Source: Bacteroidaceae bacterium
GTDB lineage: Bacteria > Bacteroidota > Bacteroidia > Bacteroidales > Bacteroidaceae
Direction: 5' to 3'
Assembly: GCA_902362375.1 (NCBI GenBank)
Contig: CABIVS010000002.1
Coordinates: 518,757 to 582,756, forward strand
Length of the DNA: 64,000 nt
Positions 46,399 to 54,596 of the stretch are shown one piece after another; positions within the stretch are counted from its first letter, which is position 1; every line of letters starts with the position of its first letter. The notes beneath the pieces were generated by a model. It had not been told where the DNA came from. It ran no database searches and saw only the letters and a list, made by a program, of their open reading frames with translations. The position numbers and the translations under genes were made by a program.

Positions 46399-47229
46399 AT
46401 GAACGATATTCAGATTTTCAACAACGAGGAATTTGGAGCAGTCCGAACCACAGGAACACCAGAGCAACCCTTGTTCTGTTTGGCTGATGTGGCAAGAGTT
46501 CTTGGACTAAAAACCAGCAAGTTGGTACAACGACTTTCGGATGATGTACTTTCAAAGTACCCCATCTCGGATAGTCTTGGAAGAGAACAGGTTACAAACT
46601 TTATCAATGAAGACGGACTGTATGATGTCATCCTTGACAGTCGCAAACCCGAAGCCAAACGTTTCCGCAAGTGGGTGACATCGGAGGTGCTCCCCTCTAT
46701 CCGCAAGCATGGTGCCTATATGACACAGCAGACCATCGAGAAGGCATTGGCAGAGCCAGACTTCCTGATACGGTTAGCAGTCAATCTGAAGGAAGAACGA
46801 CAAAAGCGTCTGCTTGTCGAACAGGAGTGTGAACACCAAAGGACACGCATCGTTGAGTTGGGATCCAAGGTGGATGACCTGCAACAGGAGGTGACGGAGA
46901 TGAAGGACAAGGTGAGTTACCTTGACATCATCCTTGCCACGAAGAGCAGTGTCCTGGTCACACAGATAGCACAGGACTATGGCGAGTCGTCCATCCGCTT
47001 CAACCGACGTCTGAAGGAGATGAACATCCAGTATCAGCGTGGCAAGCAGTGGATTCTGTATGCCGACTACAAGGACTGCGGTTATGTGACCAGCGAGACC
47101 TACCTCATTAAACACAAGGACGGTACGGAGGATGTGCGCATGAACACCAAATGGACACAGAAAGGTCGCCGCTTCCTCTATGAGAAACTGAAGAGCGTGG
47201 GAGTCATTCCTGTTATCGAAAGAACATAA
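46399..47229 (+). CDS. Bro-N domain (phage antirepressor-like) regulator
   Basis: 276 residues. N-terminal Bro-N domain (about 5-105: GTPEQPLFCLADVARVLGLKTSKLVQRL ... EAKRFRKWVTSEVLPSIRKHGAYM), a coiled coil (about 125-180), and a KilAC/ANT-like C-terminal DNA-binding domain (about 185-270: VTQIAQDYGESSIRFNRRLKEMNIQYQRGKQWIL ... TKWTQKGRRFLYEKLK). Such proteins antagonise phage repressors. Finding one inside a transfer operon suggests regulation of tra genes or of a resident phage. Confidence 0.82.
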   Translation: MNDIQIFNNEEFGAVRTTGTPEQPLFCLADVARVLGLKTSKLVQRLSDDVLSKYPISDSLGREQVTNFINEDGLYDVILDSRKPEAKRFRKWVTSEVLPSIRKHGAYMTQQTIEKALAEPDFLIRLAVNLKEERQKRLLVEQECEHQRTRIVELGSKVDDLQQEVTEMKDKVSYLDIILATKSSVLVTQIAQDYGESSIRFNRRLKEMNIQYQRGKQWILYADYKDCGYVTSETYLIKHKDGTEDVRMNTKWTQKGRRFLYEKLKSVGVIPVIERT

Positions 47230-47244
47230 AATAAAGAAATAGCT

Positions 47245-47646
47245 ATGGAATCAATATCAAAAATACAGTTACGTCTCTATGCCGCCAAGAGGAAAAACGG
47301 CAAGTGGCAGTTGGAGATGTCAAGGATGCCGAAGCGAATCAGCGTTATCGGCAGGACACCCATCGTTGATGAGCATTATATGCCATCTGATTTAGAGGTA
47401 GTTTCAATGTCAAAGCTTCACAAATATGTCGGAAGTTACTACGGCAAGATTGTGAAGACCCTCAAAGAGGAAGGCATCATCACCAAGGAATATGGAATGT
47501 GGAAACTGCGTGAAGACCTTCAGGACAAGGGCATTGCGGTATATGTCACAGGCAGGATGCGCTGCTTCTACCACTTCTATCTGTCATGGACACCGAAAGG
47601 CATAGAGTTTATCAAAGAGATTATCAACAATAGAACCAGGCACTGA
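47245..47646 (+). CDS. Small hypothetical protein paired with the Bro-N gene
   Basis: 133 residues, basic. The segment MSKLHKYVGSYYGKIVKTLKEEGIITKEYGMWKLREDL looks like a winged helix, and the end (FYHFYLSWTPKGIEFIKEII) parallels the WTQKGRRFLYEKL end of the Bro-N protein. So it may be a separate antirepressor C-terminal-type DNA-binding protein. It ends exactly at the ATG of traJ (one-base overlap), so both cargo genes are read with the tra operon. Confidence 0.5.
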   Translation: MESISKIQLRLYAAKRKNGKWQLEMSRMPKRISVIGRTPIVDEHYMPSDLEVVSMSKLHKYVGSYYGKIVKTLKEEGIITKEYGMWKLREDLQDKGIAVYVTGRMRCFYHFYLSWTPKGIEFIKEIINNRTRH

Positions 47647-48776
47647 TGGCAGACAACATACTCAGCGATTTCGGCATCAACATCCTCGAAGAGGAGATTG
47701 ACGATGTGATATTCCAGACCAACGAGTTCCTGACCGATGCCACCTTCACAGGCTCACAAGGGCCGTTCTGGTGGATCCTCCAAATGTGTATGGCATTGGC
47801 GGCACTGTTCTCTATCATCGTGGCGGCAAGCATGGCCTACAAGATGATGGTGAAGAACGAACCGTTGGACGTGATGAAACTGTTCAAGCCCTTGGTGGTG
47901 AGCATCATCCTCTGTTGGTGGTACCCACCTGCTGACACAGGCATGACCAACAGCGGCAGCAGCTGGTGCGTATTGGATTTTCTATCCTATATTCCCAATT
48001 GCATCGGCAGTTACACCCACGACCTCTATGAGGCAGAGGCGACCCAAATTTCCGACAAGTTTGAGGAGGTGCAGCAGTTGGTATATGTCAGGGACTCGAT
48101 GTACACTGACCTCCAGGCACAGGCAGACGTGGCGCATAAGGGCACATCAGACCCCAACCTGATAGAGGCGACGATGGAGCAGACGGGCGTGGACGAAGTG
48201 ACCAACATGGAGAAGGATGCCAGCAAACTGTGGTTCACCTCACTGACGGCAGGGGCCGTGGTGGGCATCGACAAGATAGTGATGCTGATAGCCCTGATCG
48301 TGTTCCGCATCGGTTGGTGGGCGACGATATACTGTCAGCAGATATTGCTCGGAATGCTCACTATATTCGGTCCAATACAATGGGCATTTTCGTTGCTGCC
48401 CAAGTGGGAAGGAGCGTGGGCGAAGTGGCTAACCCGTTATTTGACAGTTCATTTCTACGGAGCCATGCTCTACTTCGTCGGTTTCTACGTCCTGTTGCTG
48501 TTTGATATTGTGCTCTGCATACAGGTAGAGAACCTGACGGCCATCACCGCCAGTGAGCAGACGATGGCAGCCTATCTGCAAAACTCGTTCTTCTCGGCAG
48601 GCTATCTGATGGCAGCGAGCATCGTGGCGTTGAAATGCCTGAACCTCGTGCCCGACCTTGCGGCATGGATGATACCAGAGGGCGACACCGCCTTCTCAAC
48701 CCGAAACTTCGGCGAGGGCGTGGCACAACAAGCCAAGATGACGGCTACGGGAACCATGGCGACCGTGATGAGATAA
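47646..48776 (+). CDS. traJ: Conjugal transfer protein TraJ (VirB6-like)
   Basis: 376 residues, polytopic inner-membrane protein with about five to six helices (first near 38-62, others between 190 and 345). The family pattern is visible: WWILQMCMALAALFSIIVAASMAYKMM, then PLVVSIILCWWYP and GWWATIYCQQILLGMLTIFGPIQWAFSLLPKWEGAWAKW. It forms the channel platform. A covarying hairpin (48786) follows the stop. Confidence 0.88.
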   Translation: MADNILSDFGINILEEEIDDVIFQTNEFLTDATFTGSQGPFWWILQMCMALAALFSIIVAASMAYKMMVKNEPLDVMKLFKPLVVSIILCWWYPPADTGMTNSGSSWCVLDFLSYIPNCIGSYTHDLYEAEATQISDKFEEVQQLVYVRDSMYTDLQAQADVAHKGTSDPNLIEATMEQTGVDEVTNMEKDASKLWFTSLTAGAVVGIDKIVMLIALIVFRIGWWATIYCQQILLGMLTIFGPIQWAFSLLPKWEGAWAKWLTRYLTVHFYGAMLYFVGFYVLLLFDIVLCIQVENLTAITASEQTMAAYLQNSFFSAGYLMAASIVALKCLNLVPDLAAWMIPEGDTAFSTRNFGEGVAQQAKMTATGTMATVMR

Positions 48777-48785
48777 CATGTGAGT

Positions 48786-48811
48786 GTGCGGTGAGTCACC
48801 GCACCTCCTAT
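48786..48811 (+). ncRNA. Covarying palindromic stem-loop A, copy 1
   Basis: GTGCGGTGAGTCACCGCAC is a perfect 9+1+9 palindrome followed by CTCCTAT. Related copies lie at 56801, 57331 and, inverted, at 58636. No T run follows, so it is not an ordinary terminator. It lies between traJ and the next operon gene. Confidence 0.5.
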
Positions 48812-48841
48812 TGAAACAAATAAAAGTAACCATCAAGAAAA

Positions 48842-49243
48842 ATGAAAGCAAAAAATGAAATTGAGCGTTGGCTCAAAGATGAGAAATTCATGGCGTTTGC
48901 CAACAAGCGTGCAAAGGAAGAGTTTTTCAATTCCGAAAACAACTACATCGACCCACAGTATGAGGAGATGGCAGAAGGCTTTGAGGATAACGACGAGTAT
49001 GTAGTGCCTATGGTAGATTACCTGAGTTATCGCTTGCATCGTGCCAAAATCTACAGAAATCGACGGAGACGTGAACGTGACATCTGGTGGGTGTGGATCC
49101 AACTGAAATACGAAGGCATCTACGTAGAGGCTTGCATCAAGTATTACGCCAAACTGGTGGAAGAAGTTGAGAAGGACATATACACCATCCTGCACCGTGA
49201 ATATGTGAGAATGAAGAGAAATCAGACCTCAAACAAGCAGTAA
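48842..49243 (+). CDS. Hypothetical small protein within the tra operon
   Basis: 133 residues, highly charged, soluble, predicted helical (IERWLKDEKFMAFANKRAKEEFF ... EDIYTILHREYVRMKRNQ). No family recognised and no signal or membrane span. It lies between traJ and traK, a place where CTnDOT-type operons have no gene, and it is separated from traJ by stem-loop A. Confidence 0.5.
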   Translation: MKAKNEIERWLKDEKFMAFANKRAKEEFFNSENNYIDPQYEEMAEGFEDNDEYVVPMVDYLSYRLHRAKIYRNRRRRERDIWWVWIQLKYEGIYVEACIKYYAKLVEEVEKDIYTILHREYVRMKRNQTSNKQ

Positions 49244-49246
49244 CGT

Positions 49247-49861
49247 ATGGTAATCAAGAACTTAGAAAACAAAATCAAGCTGGTGGGCATCATCTGCTCT
49301 GCGTTCCTCATGGGCTGCATCATCATCTCGGTGTCGAGCATCTGGACGGCGCGCTGCATGGTGACGGACGCGCAGCAAAAGGTGTATGTATTGGACGGCA
49401 ACGTGCCCATACTGGTGAACCGCACCACGATGGAGGAAACGCTGGATGTGGAGGCAAAGAGCCATATCGAGATGTTCCACCATTACTTCTTTACGCTTGC
49501 TCCCGATGACAAGTACATCCGCTATTCGATGGAGAAGGCGATGTATTTGGTCGATGAAACTGGTTTGGCGCAGTACAATACGCTGAAGGAAAAGGGCTTT
49601 TACAACAATATCATGGGTACGAGTGCCGTGTTCAGCATCTTTTGCGACAGCATCAAGTTCAACAAGGAGAAGATGGAGTTCACCTACTACGGTAGGCAAA
49701 GGATAGAGCGAAGGAGCAATATTCTGATGCGTGAATTGGTGACGGCGGGACAGGTGAAGCGCGTGCCGAGGACGGAGAACAATCCTCATGGACTGCTCAT
49801 CACGAACTGGAGAACCTTGCTCAACAAGGATATTGAGCAGAAGTCGAAGTCAAACTTCTAA
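49247..49861 (+). CDS. traK: Conjugal transfer protein TraK (VirB8-like)
   Basis: 204 residues: short cytoplasmic start (MVIKNLENKIKLVG), one membrane helix (about 12-32), then a periplasmic NTF2-like domain (VEAKSHIEMFHHYFFTLAPDDKYIRYSMEKAMYLVDETG) ending with HGLLITNWRTLLNKDI. That is the TraK plan: an inner-membrane assembly factor of the type IV channel. Confidence 0.88.
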   Translation: MVIKNLENKIKLVGIICSAFLMGCIIISVSSIWTARCMVTDAQQKVYVLDGNVPILVNRTTMEETLDVEAKSHIEMFHHYFFTLAPDDKYIRYSMEKAMYLVDETGLAQYNTLKEKGFYNNIMGTSAVFSIFCDSIKFNKEKMEFTYYGRQRIERRSNILMRELVTAGQVKRVPRTENNPHGLLITNWRTLLNKDIEQKSKSNF

Positions 49862-49873
49862 TATCCTAGCGGT

Positions 49874-50293
49874 ATGAGTGTAAAAGGAATCAGACGGATG
49901 CTTGTGGGCGAGGATATGCCCGACAAGAACGACCCCAAGTACAAGAAGCGGTATGAGAAGGAGGTGGCGGCAGGGCGCAAGTTTGCCAAGACCGCGAGGA
50001 TAGACCGTGCGGCGGCTAAGGTGCAAGGCTTTGCCAATGCCCACAAGACGCTGTTTCTCGTCATCGTCTTCGGCTTTGTCGCCACGTGCTTCGGCATCAA
50101 CATCTACAGGATGGTGCGGTATTACGGTCATCGGACGGAGGCTGCAAGTGCCATCGAGCGGCAGGAAGGGCGCATGAAGCAGATGATGAATGCAGCCCAT
50201 TGCATCACTCCTCCCGTGACGCATCGAACCAACGAGGAGAATCGAGACAAGTCAGTAACATCAAAATCAGACAGCGATGAGAATAACAGATAA
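49874..50293 (+). CDS. TraL-like single-span tra protein
   Basis: 139 residues: basic cytoplasmic start, one membrane helix (about 57-78, TLFLVIVFGFVATCFGINIY) and a short outer tail. By position (between traK and traM) it replaces TraL (DUF3989), though the sequence is too simple to be certain. Its end overlaps the traM start by 17 bases. Confidence 0.55.
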   Translation: MSVKGIRRMLVGEDMPDKNDPKYKKRYEKEVAAGRKFAKTARIDRAAAKVQGFANAHKTLFLVIVFGFVATCFGINIYRMVRYYGHRTEAASAIERQEGRMKQMMNAAHCITPPVTHRTNEENRDKSVTSKSDSDENNR

Positions 50294-51419
50294 GATAAAC
50301 TTCCGTCAGCCGAAGTACATGCTGCCAGCCATCGTGTACATCCCGTTGATTGCCACAGGCTATTTTGTCTTTGACATGTTCAATACGGAGGTGGCGGAAA
50401 CGCAGGACAAGAACCTGCAGACCACCGAGTTTCTGAACCCCAACCTGCCCGGAGCGCAGATTAAGAATGGTGACGGCATCGGTGGCAAGTATGAGAACAT
50501 GGCGAAGTCGTATGGTCGCATAGCAGACTATTCGGCTGTTGATAACATTGAGCGTGACAACGAAGAAGAGAAAGAAGCGTATGAATCCAAGTACACAGAA
50601 GAAGACCTTGCGGAACTCGTCCGTCAGGCAGAAGAGAAGGACGATGCAGCCGAAGTGGCCGATGCCAAGGCGCGAGAAGCGGAAGCACTCGAAGCACTCA
50701 ACAAGGCACTCGCCGAAGCGAGGCTGAGAGGACAGGCGGCAGTTGCCCCCGTGGCCCAGGATACCACACAGGCTGGGCCTCCCAAGGAGCAGATTGAGGT
50801 GAAAGGTCAGATTGCCGAGGACAGCAAGGCGGTGAAGGCACTGGACGAGGAGGACAAGGCACAGGAGGTGGTGAAGAAGGTGAAGGTGACTTCGGACTAT
50901 TTCAACACCCTGACGCAGAACGAGCATGAGCCAAAGCTCATCAAGGCCATCATTGACGAGGACGTGAAGGCTACGGACGGGTCGAGGGTGCGGCTGAGAC
51001 TGTTGGACGATATTGAGATTGGTGAGACCGTGGTGAAGAAAGGGTCGTACCTCTATGCCACCATGAGCGGTTTCGGTTCGCAGCGAGTGAAGGGTAGCAT
51101 CAACTCCATCCTTGTGGATGACGAGCTGATAAAGGTTTCGCTTTCGCTTTATGACACGGACGGACTGGAGGGACTGTATGTCCCCGGCAGCCAGTTCCGT
51201 GAGACCACGAAAGATGTGGCGAGCGGTGCTATGCAGAGCAACATGAACATCGACCAGAGTGGAGCGAACAACAGTTTCTCGCAATGGGGAATGCAAGCCG
51301 TGACCAATGCCTACCAGAAGACAAGCAATGCCATCAGCAAGGCTATCAAGAAGAACAAAGTGAAGCTGAAGTATGGGACGTTTGTTTACCTTGTAAATGG
51401 GAAAGAGAAAAGGAAATAG
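50277..51419 (+). CDS. traM: Conjugal transfer protein TraM (VirB10-like)
   Basis: 380 residues: one membrane helix (about 14-33, MLPAIVYIPLIATGYFVF), a long charged, coiled linker (about 80-210) and a C-terminal beta domain (RLRLLDDIEIGETVVKKGSYLYATMSGFGSQRVKGSINSILVDDELIKVSLSLYDTDGLEGLYVPG) matching the Bacteroidetes TraM family. It would bridge inner and outer membranes in the secretion channel. Stem-loop B copy 2 follows the stop. Confidence 0.88.
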   Translation: MRITDKINFRQPKYMLPAIVYIPLIATGYFVFDMFNTEVAETQDKNLQTTEFLNPNLPGAQIKNGDGIGGKYENMAKSYGRIADYSAVDNIERDNEEEKEAYESKYTEEDLAELVRQAEEKDDAAEVADAKAREAEALEALNKALAEARLRGQAAVAPVAQDTTQAGPPKEQIEVKGQIAEDSKAVKALDEEDKAQEVVKKVKVTSDYFNTLTQNEHEPKLIKAIIDEDVKATDGSRVRLRLLDDIEIGETVVKKGSYLYATMSGFGSQRVKGSINSILVDDELIKVSLSLYDTDGLEGLYVPGSQFRETTKDVASGAMQSNMNIDQSGANNSFSQWGMQAVTNAYQKTSNAISKAIKKNKVKLKYGTFVYLVNGKEKRK

Positions 51420-51424
51420 ACACT

Positions 51425-51456
51425 GCCCGACAACGGAATTGTCGGGAACGGTGGCT
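51425..51456 (+). ncRNA. Covarying stem-loop B, copy 2
   Basis: CCCGACAA pairs with TTGTCGGG around CGGAA, followed by AACGGTGGCT. Same length, same trailer and compensated stem relative to the copy at 42126. It sits in the traM-traN gap. Confidence 0.5.
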
Positions 51457-51488
51457 CATAGAGTATAAACATCAAAAAATCAACTAAT

Positions 51489-52334
51489 ATGAATTGTTTT
51501 CAGAAAATGAATGTCTGTGCATTGCTTTCGCTGAGCGTGCTTTCAGCCAAGGCGCAGACCACCTACATGGAGATGGAGCAGCTGACGGTCAACGACCAAG
51601 TGACCACCGTCATCACCGCCTCCGAACCCATCCGCTTTGTCGATATATCCACAGACAAGGTGGTGGGCGACCAACCCATCAACAACACCATCCGCCTGAA
51701 GCCGAAGGACAACGTGTATGCCGACGGTGAGGTGTTGGCGATAGTGACAATCGTGACGGAACGCTACCGCACGCAGTATGCACTGCTCTATACCACGAGG
51801 ATGCAGGAGGCAGTAACCGATAAGGAAATAGAATGCTCGGAGCGCAATGCCTACAACAATCCCGCTGTAAGCCTGTCCACTGCCGACATGACCAAGTATG
51901 CACGTCAGATATGGTCATCGTCTGCCAAATACCGCAACGTGGCGACGAAGATGCACCGCATGGTAATGCGCCTGAACAACATCTACAGCGTGGGCGAATA
52001 TTTCTTCATCGACTTCTCCGTGGAGAACAAGACCAACATCCGCTTCGACATCGACGAGATGCGCATCAAACTATCGGACAAGAAGCAGAGCAAGGCTACC
52101 AATGCGCAGATAGTGGAACTGACCCCATCTCTTGTGTTGGACGATGCGAAGACCTTCAAGTATGGCTATCGCAACGTGATTGTGGTGAAGAAGATGACCT
52201 TCCCCAACGACAAGGTGCTGACCATCGAGCTGTCGGAAAAACAGATAAGTGGACGCACCATCTCGCTCAGCATCGACTATGAGGATGTGCTGTCTGCCGA
52301 TTCGTTTAACCATATACTGTTGGAGGAGGAATAA
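51489..52334 (+). CDS. traN: Conjugal transfer protein TraN (DUF4138, VirB9-like)
   Basis: 281 residues: signal peptide (about 1-22, SAKAQ), N-terminal beta domain (TTVITASEPIRFVDISTDKVVGDQPINNTIRLKP) and a C-terminal domain (NIYSVGEYFFIDFSVENKTNIRFDIDEMRIKLSDKKQSKATNAQ) typical of DUF4138. It is the outer-membrane-complex partner of TraM. Its last base is the first base of traO. Confidence 0.9.
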   Translation: MNCFQKMNVCALLSLSVLSAKAQTTYMEMEQLTVNDQVTTVITASEPIRFVDISTDKVVGDQPINNTIRLKPKDNVYADGEVLAIVTIVTERYRTQYALLYTTRMQEAVTDKEIECSERNAYNNPAVSLSTADMTKYARQIWSSSAKYRNVATKMHRMVMRLNNIYSVGEYFFIDFSVENKTNIRFDIDEMRIKLSDKKQSKATNAQIVELTPSLVLDDAKTFKYGYRNVIVVKKMTFPNDKVLTIELSEKQISGRTISLSIDYEDVLSADSFNHILLEEE

Positions 52335-52879
52335 TGAGAATTAGGAATGAGGAATTAGGAGTGAGGAATTGGCTTGTGCATACCTTACTCGTTGTCATCT
52401 GTTTTATGGCAAGCATGACTCCGGCAATGGCGCAGCAGAATAGCGACCGCATATCCTTGGGGTTCGGATGCCTGTATGAGCGAGGACTGGACGTGACGCT
52501 GTCCTACGAGTATGAGACGAAGTACCACAATGCGTGGGAGTATTTTGCAAACGGATATATCAAGTGGAACGAGTGCGCATCGTGCGGTCATGTCTGTCCT
52601 GAGAGTTTTTGGAACAACTACCGCAGTTATGGTTTCGGCTTTGCCTATAAGCCCTGTGTGGCAAGAGGACGCAACCACCATGGCAACATGCGCATAGGAG
52701 CATCGGCAGGTAGCGATACTGACAGGTTCTTGGGTGGCATCCACCTCGGCTATGAGCAAAACTATACACTCAGACACGGCTGGAAGCTCTTCTGGCAGGT
52801 GAAGACCGATGTGATGATCAAGGGTGAAGACCTGTTCAGAACGGGTATTGTCCTGGGTGTGAAACTTCCTGTAAAATGA
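52334..52879 (+). CDS. traO: Conjugal transfer protein TraO
   Basis: 181 residues. A basic start is followed by a signal-type helix (about 15-32) with AMAQ as the cut site, then a beta-rich outer-membrane-like domain (ISLGFGCLYERGLDVTLSYEYET ... GGIHLGYEQNYTLRHGWKLFWQVKTDVMI) as in the TraO family. The first 12 codons (RIRNEELGVRN) are encoded by a GAATTAGGAATGAG-type repeat, so the true start may be further in. Confidence 0.82.
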   Translation: MRIRNEELGVRNWLVHTLLVVICFMASMTPAMAQQNSDRISLGFGCLYERGLDVTLSYEYETKYHNAWEYFANGYIKWNECASCGHVCPESFWNNYRSYGFGFAYKPCVARGRNHHGNMRIGASAGSDTDRFLGGIHLGYEQNYTLRHGWKLFWQVKTDVMIKGEDLFRTGIVLGVKLPVK

Positions 52880-53541
52880 CTATGCGTATGAAGAAACTGT
52901 TTTCAATCTTGGCAGTTGCGGCAACGGTGTTGCTGACTGCCTGTGACGAGCATCAGGACTTTCCCGACACAGCCATGAAGGTCACCCATATCTTGACCAC
53001 TGACGGCAAGGTGATGCCCTACGAAACCTACGAGCAATCGTGCAAGCAAGCCATTGCAGTGGTGTTCAACGTCAATCAGAGGGAAGAAATGGAGGGAAAC
53101 GGATATGCCGTCTATCTGTGGGACATCGCTCCCGAAGCCTTTGCTGACAGTATCGGTGTGGAACAGGACACATCCTGTGACCTCACCGCCTACGACGGCA
53201 ACAAGAACACTTTTGCCCTTTATGGCACGACCGATGTGAAGTCGCCTTTGGCTGAGCGTGTCTTCGACATGTGGCGTTACGGGCAAAGTGCCTATATCCC
53301 CAGTGTGGCACAGATGCGTCTGCTCTATCATGCCAAGGACATCATCAACCCATACATCCTGAAATGCGGCGGCACACCTATCCCCGATGAGGATGATGAC
53401 TGTTGGTATTGGACTTCAACGGAGGTAGAAGGACAAGCGACCGCCAAGGCATGGCTTTACTCACTGGGAAGCGGTGCCATACAGGAGACTCCCAAGTGGC
53501 AGCCGCATAAGGCGAGACCCATCATCACGATTATGGATTAG
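52876..53541 (+). CDS. Lipoprotein with Lcl/DUF1566-like domain
   Basis: 221 residues. A lipoprotein signal ends LLTAC, with the lipidated cysteine near residue 23. The mature part shows the pattern of DUF1566/C-type-lectin-like folds (AYIPSVAQMRLLYHAKD ... CWYWTSTEVEGQATAKAWLYSLGSGAI ... ARPI). Start at 52876 gives ATGA overlap with traO; MRMKK at 52882 is also possible. Probably surface exposed and perhaps involved in recipient contact. Confidence 0.7.
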   Translation: MTMRMKKLFSILAVAATVLLTACDEHQDFPDTAMKVTHILTTDGKVMPYETYEQSCKQAIAVVFNVNQREEMEGNGYAVYLWDIAPEAFADSIGVEQDTSCDLTAYDGNKNTFALYGTTDVKSPLAERVFDMWRYGQSAYIPSVAQMRLLYHAKDIINPYILKCGGTPIPDEDDDCWYWTSTEVEGQATAKAWLYSLGSGAIQETPKWQPHKARPIITIMD

Positions 53542-53607
53542 CCCATATACAGACATCGAGTATCACCCGTATCATCATCAAAGTACAACAATTAAAAAAG
53601 AAAAAGC

Positions 53608-54516
53608 ATGAAAAAGAATTTGTTTCTAATGTTGGGACTTGGAGCCATGCTCCTCACGTCCTGTGACCAAGACATCGTCAATGAGATTTACCTGCCCGGT
53701 GGCGGAGGTTCTGTGGTCGTGACCGACAGCACATCAACCAAGCAGCTTCAGGTATTCACCAATCTGGAGATGCTGCAACCTGCCGTTTCCACACGAGCCG
53801 TTGACAACCAGTGGGAACTCAATGATATGATTGGCATCTCTTCCACAGGGATGATCAACAATATGAAGTTCACCCGAAGCGGCGGCACGAATCAGTTTGT
53901 GTCAGCCAACAAGGTGTTTTTCACGGACACAGACACTCACACCTTCAATGCCTACTATCCCTATACGGCAAATCCTACCAACGACCTCATAGAGTTCCAA
54001 GTGCCGGAGGCAGCTGTACAGAGTGAGCAGAAGGTCAATGATTTTCTGTTTGCCAGTGGAGCGGCATCATACGCCAATCCGAGCCTTACATTGAACTTCA
54101 CCCATCAGATGGTGCGTGTCATCATCAAGGTCTATACCTCACCAGAATACGGTTTCACCACCAATGATTTTGCAGGAAGCCTACTCACGTTCGTCGGTTA
54201 TTTTGACAGCGGTACTTTCAACATCAAGACCGGAAAGGTAGAATGCAGTGACGAGTCGGTGACGACCTATTATTTCGGCGACCCACAAAGTGACCACATG
54301 GAATATACGCTTTATGTTCCTGCACAGGTTATGCCAGACATGACATTGCAACTCAGCAATGGGGAGAACTTCGTATTCCTCACAAACGACACGTGGAAAG
54401 CGGGTCATTCCTACAGCTATTCATTGAAGCCTGTACGCAACACCTTGGAGGTCATATCTGCAACTATTTCTCCGTGGACAGTAGAGTCTGAGAAGACCAT
54501 CAACGGCTACGAATAA
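53608..54516 (+). CDS. Fimbrillin-family (Mfa-like) lipoprotein
   Basis: 302 residues: lipoprotein signal ending LLTSC (C19), a glycine-rich linker, then the fimbrillin pattern: STRAVDNQWELNDMIGISSTG, an AYYPYTAN segment, LNFTHQMVRVIIKVY, and a C-terminal TISPWTVESEKTINGYE. Mfa1/FimA-type proteins form adhesive fimbriae in Bacteroidales by donor-strand exchange. Placed between traO and the coupling protein, it may mediate mating contact. Confidence 0.78.
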   Translation: MKKNLFLMLGLGAMLLTSCDQDIVNEIYLPGGGGSVVVTDSTSTKQLQVFTNLEMLQPAVSTRAVDNQWELNDMIGISSTGMINNMKFTRSGGTNQFVSANKVFFTDTDTHTFNAYYPYTANPTNDLIEFQVPEAAVQSEQKVNDFLFASGAASYANPSLTLNFTHQMVRVIIKVYTSPEYGFTTNDFAGSLLTFVGYFDSGTFNIKTGKVECSDESVTTYYFGDPQSDHMEYTLYVPAQVMPDMTLQLSNGENFVFLTNDTWKAGHSYSYSLKPVRNTLEVISATISPWTVESEKTINGYE

Positions 54517-54596
54517 AACTCATAAGAGGATTGGAGGGTGTCCACCGTGGCATCCTTCATCTTTTCTCATTATCACCCAACATCATCGTAAAGTAA

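Noticed and set aside
50205-51296. 363-codon open frame on the minus strand
   Set aside because: Antisense to traM; low-complexity, His/Leu/Arg-rich translation typical of a shadow frame.
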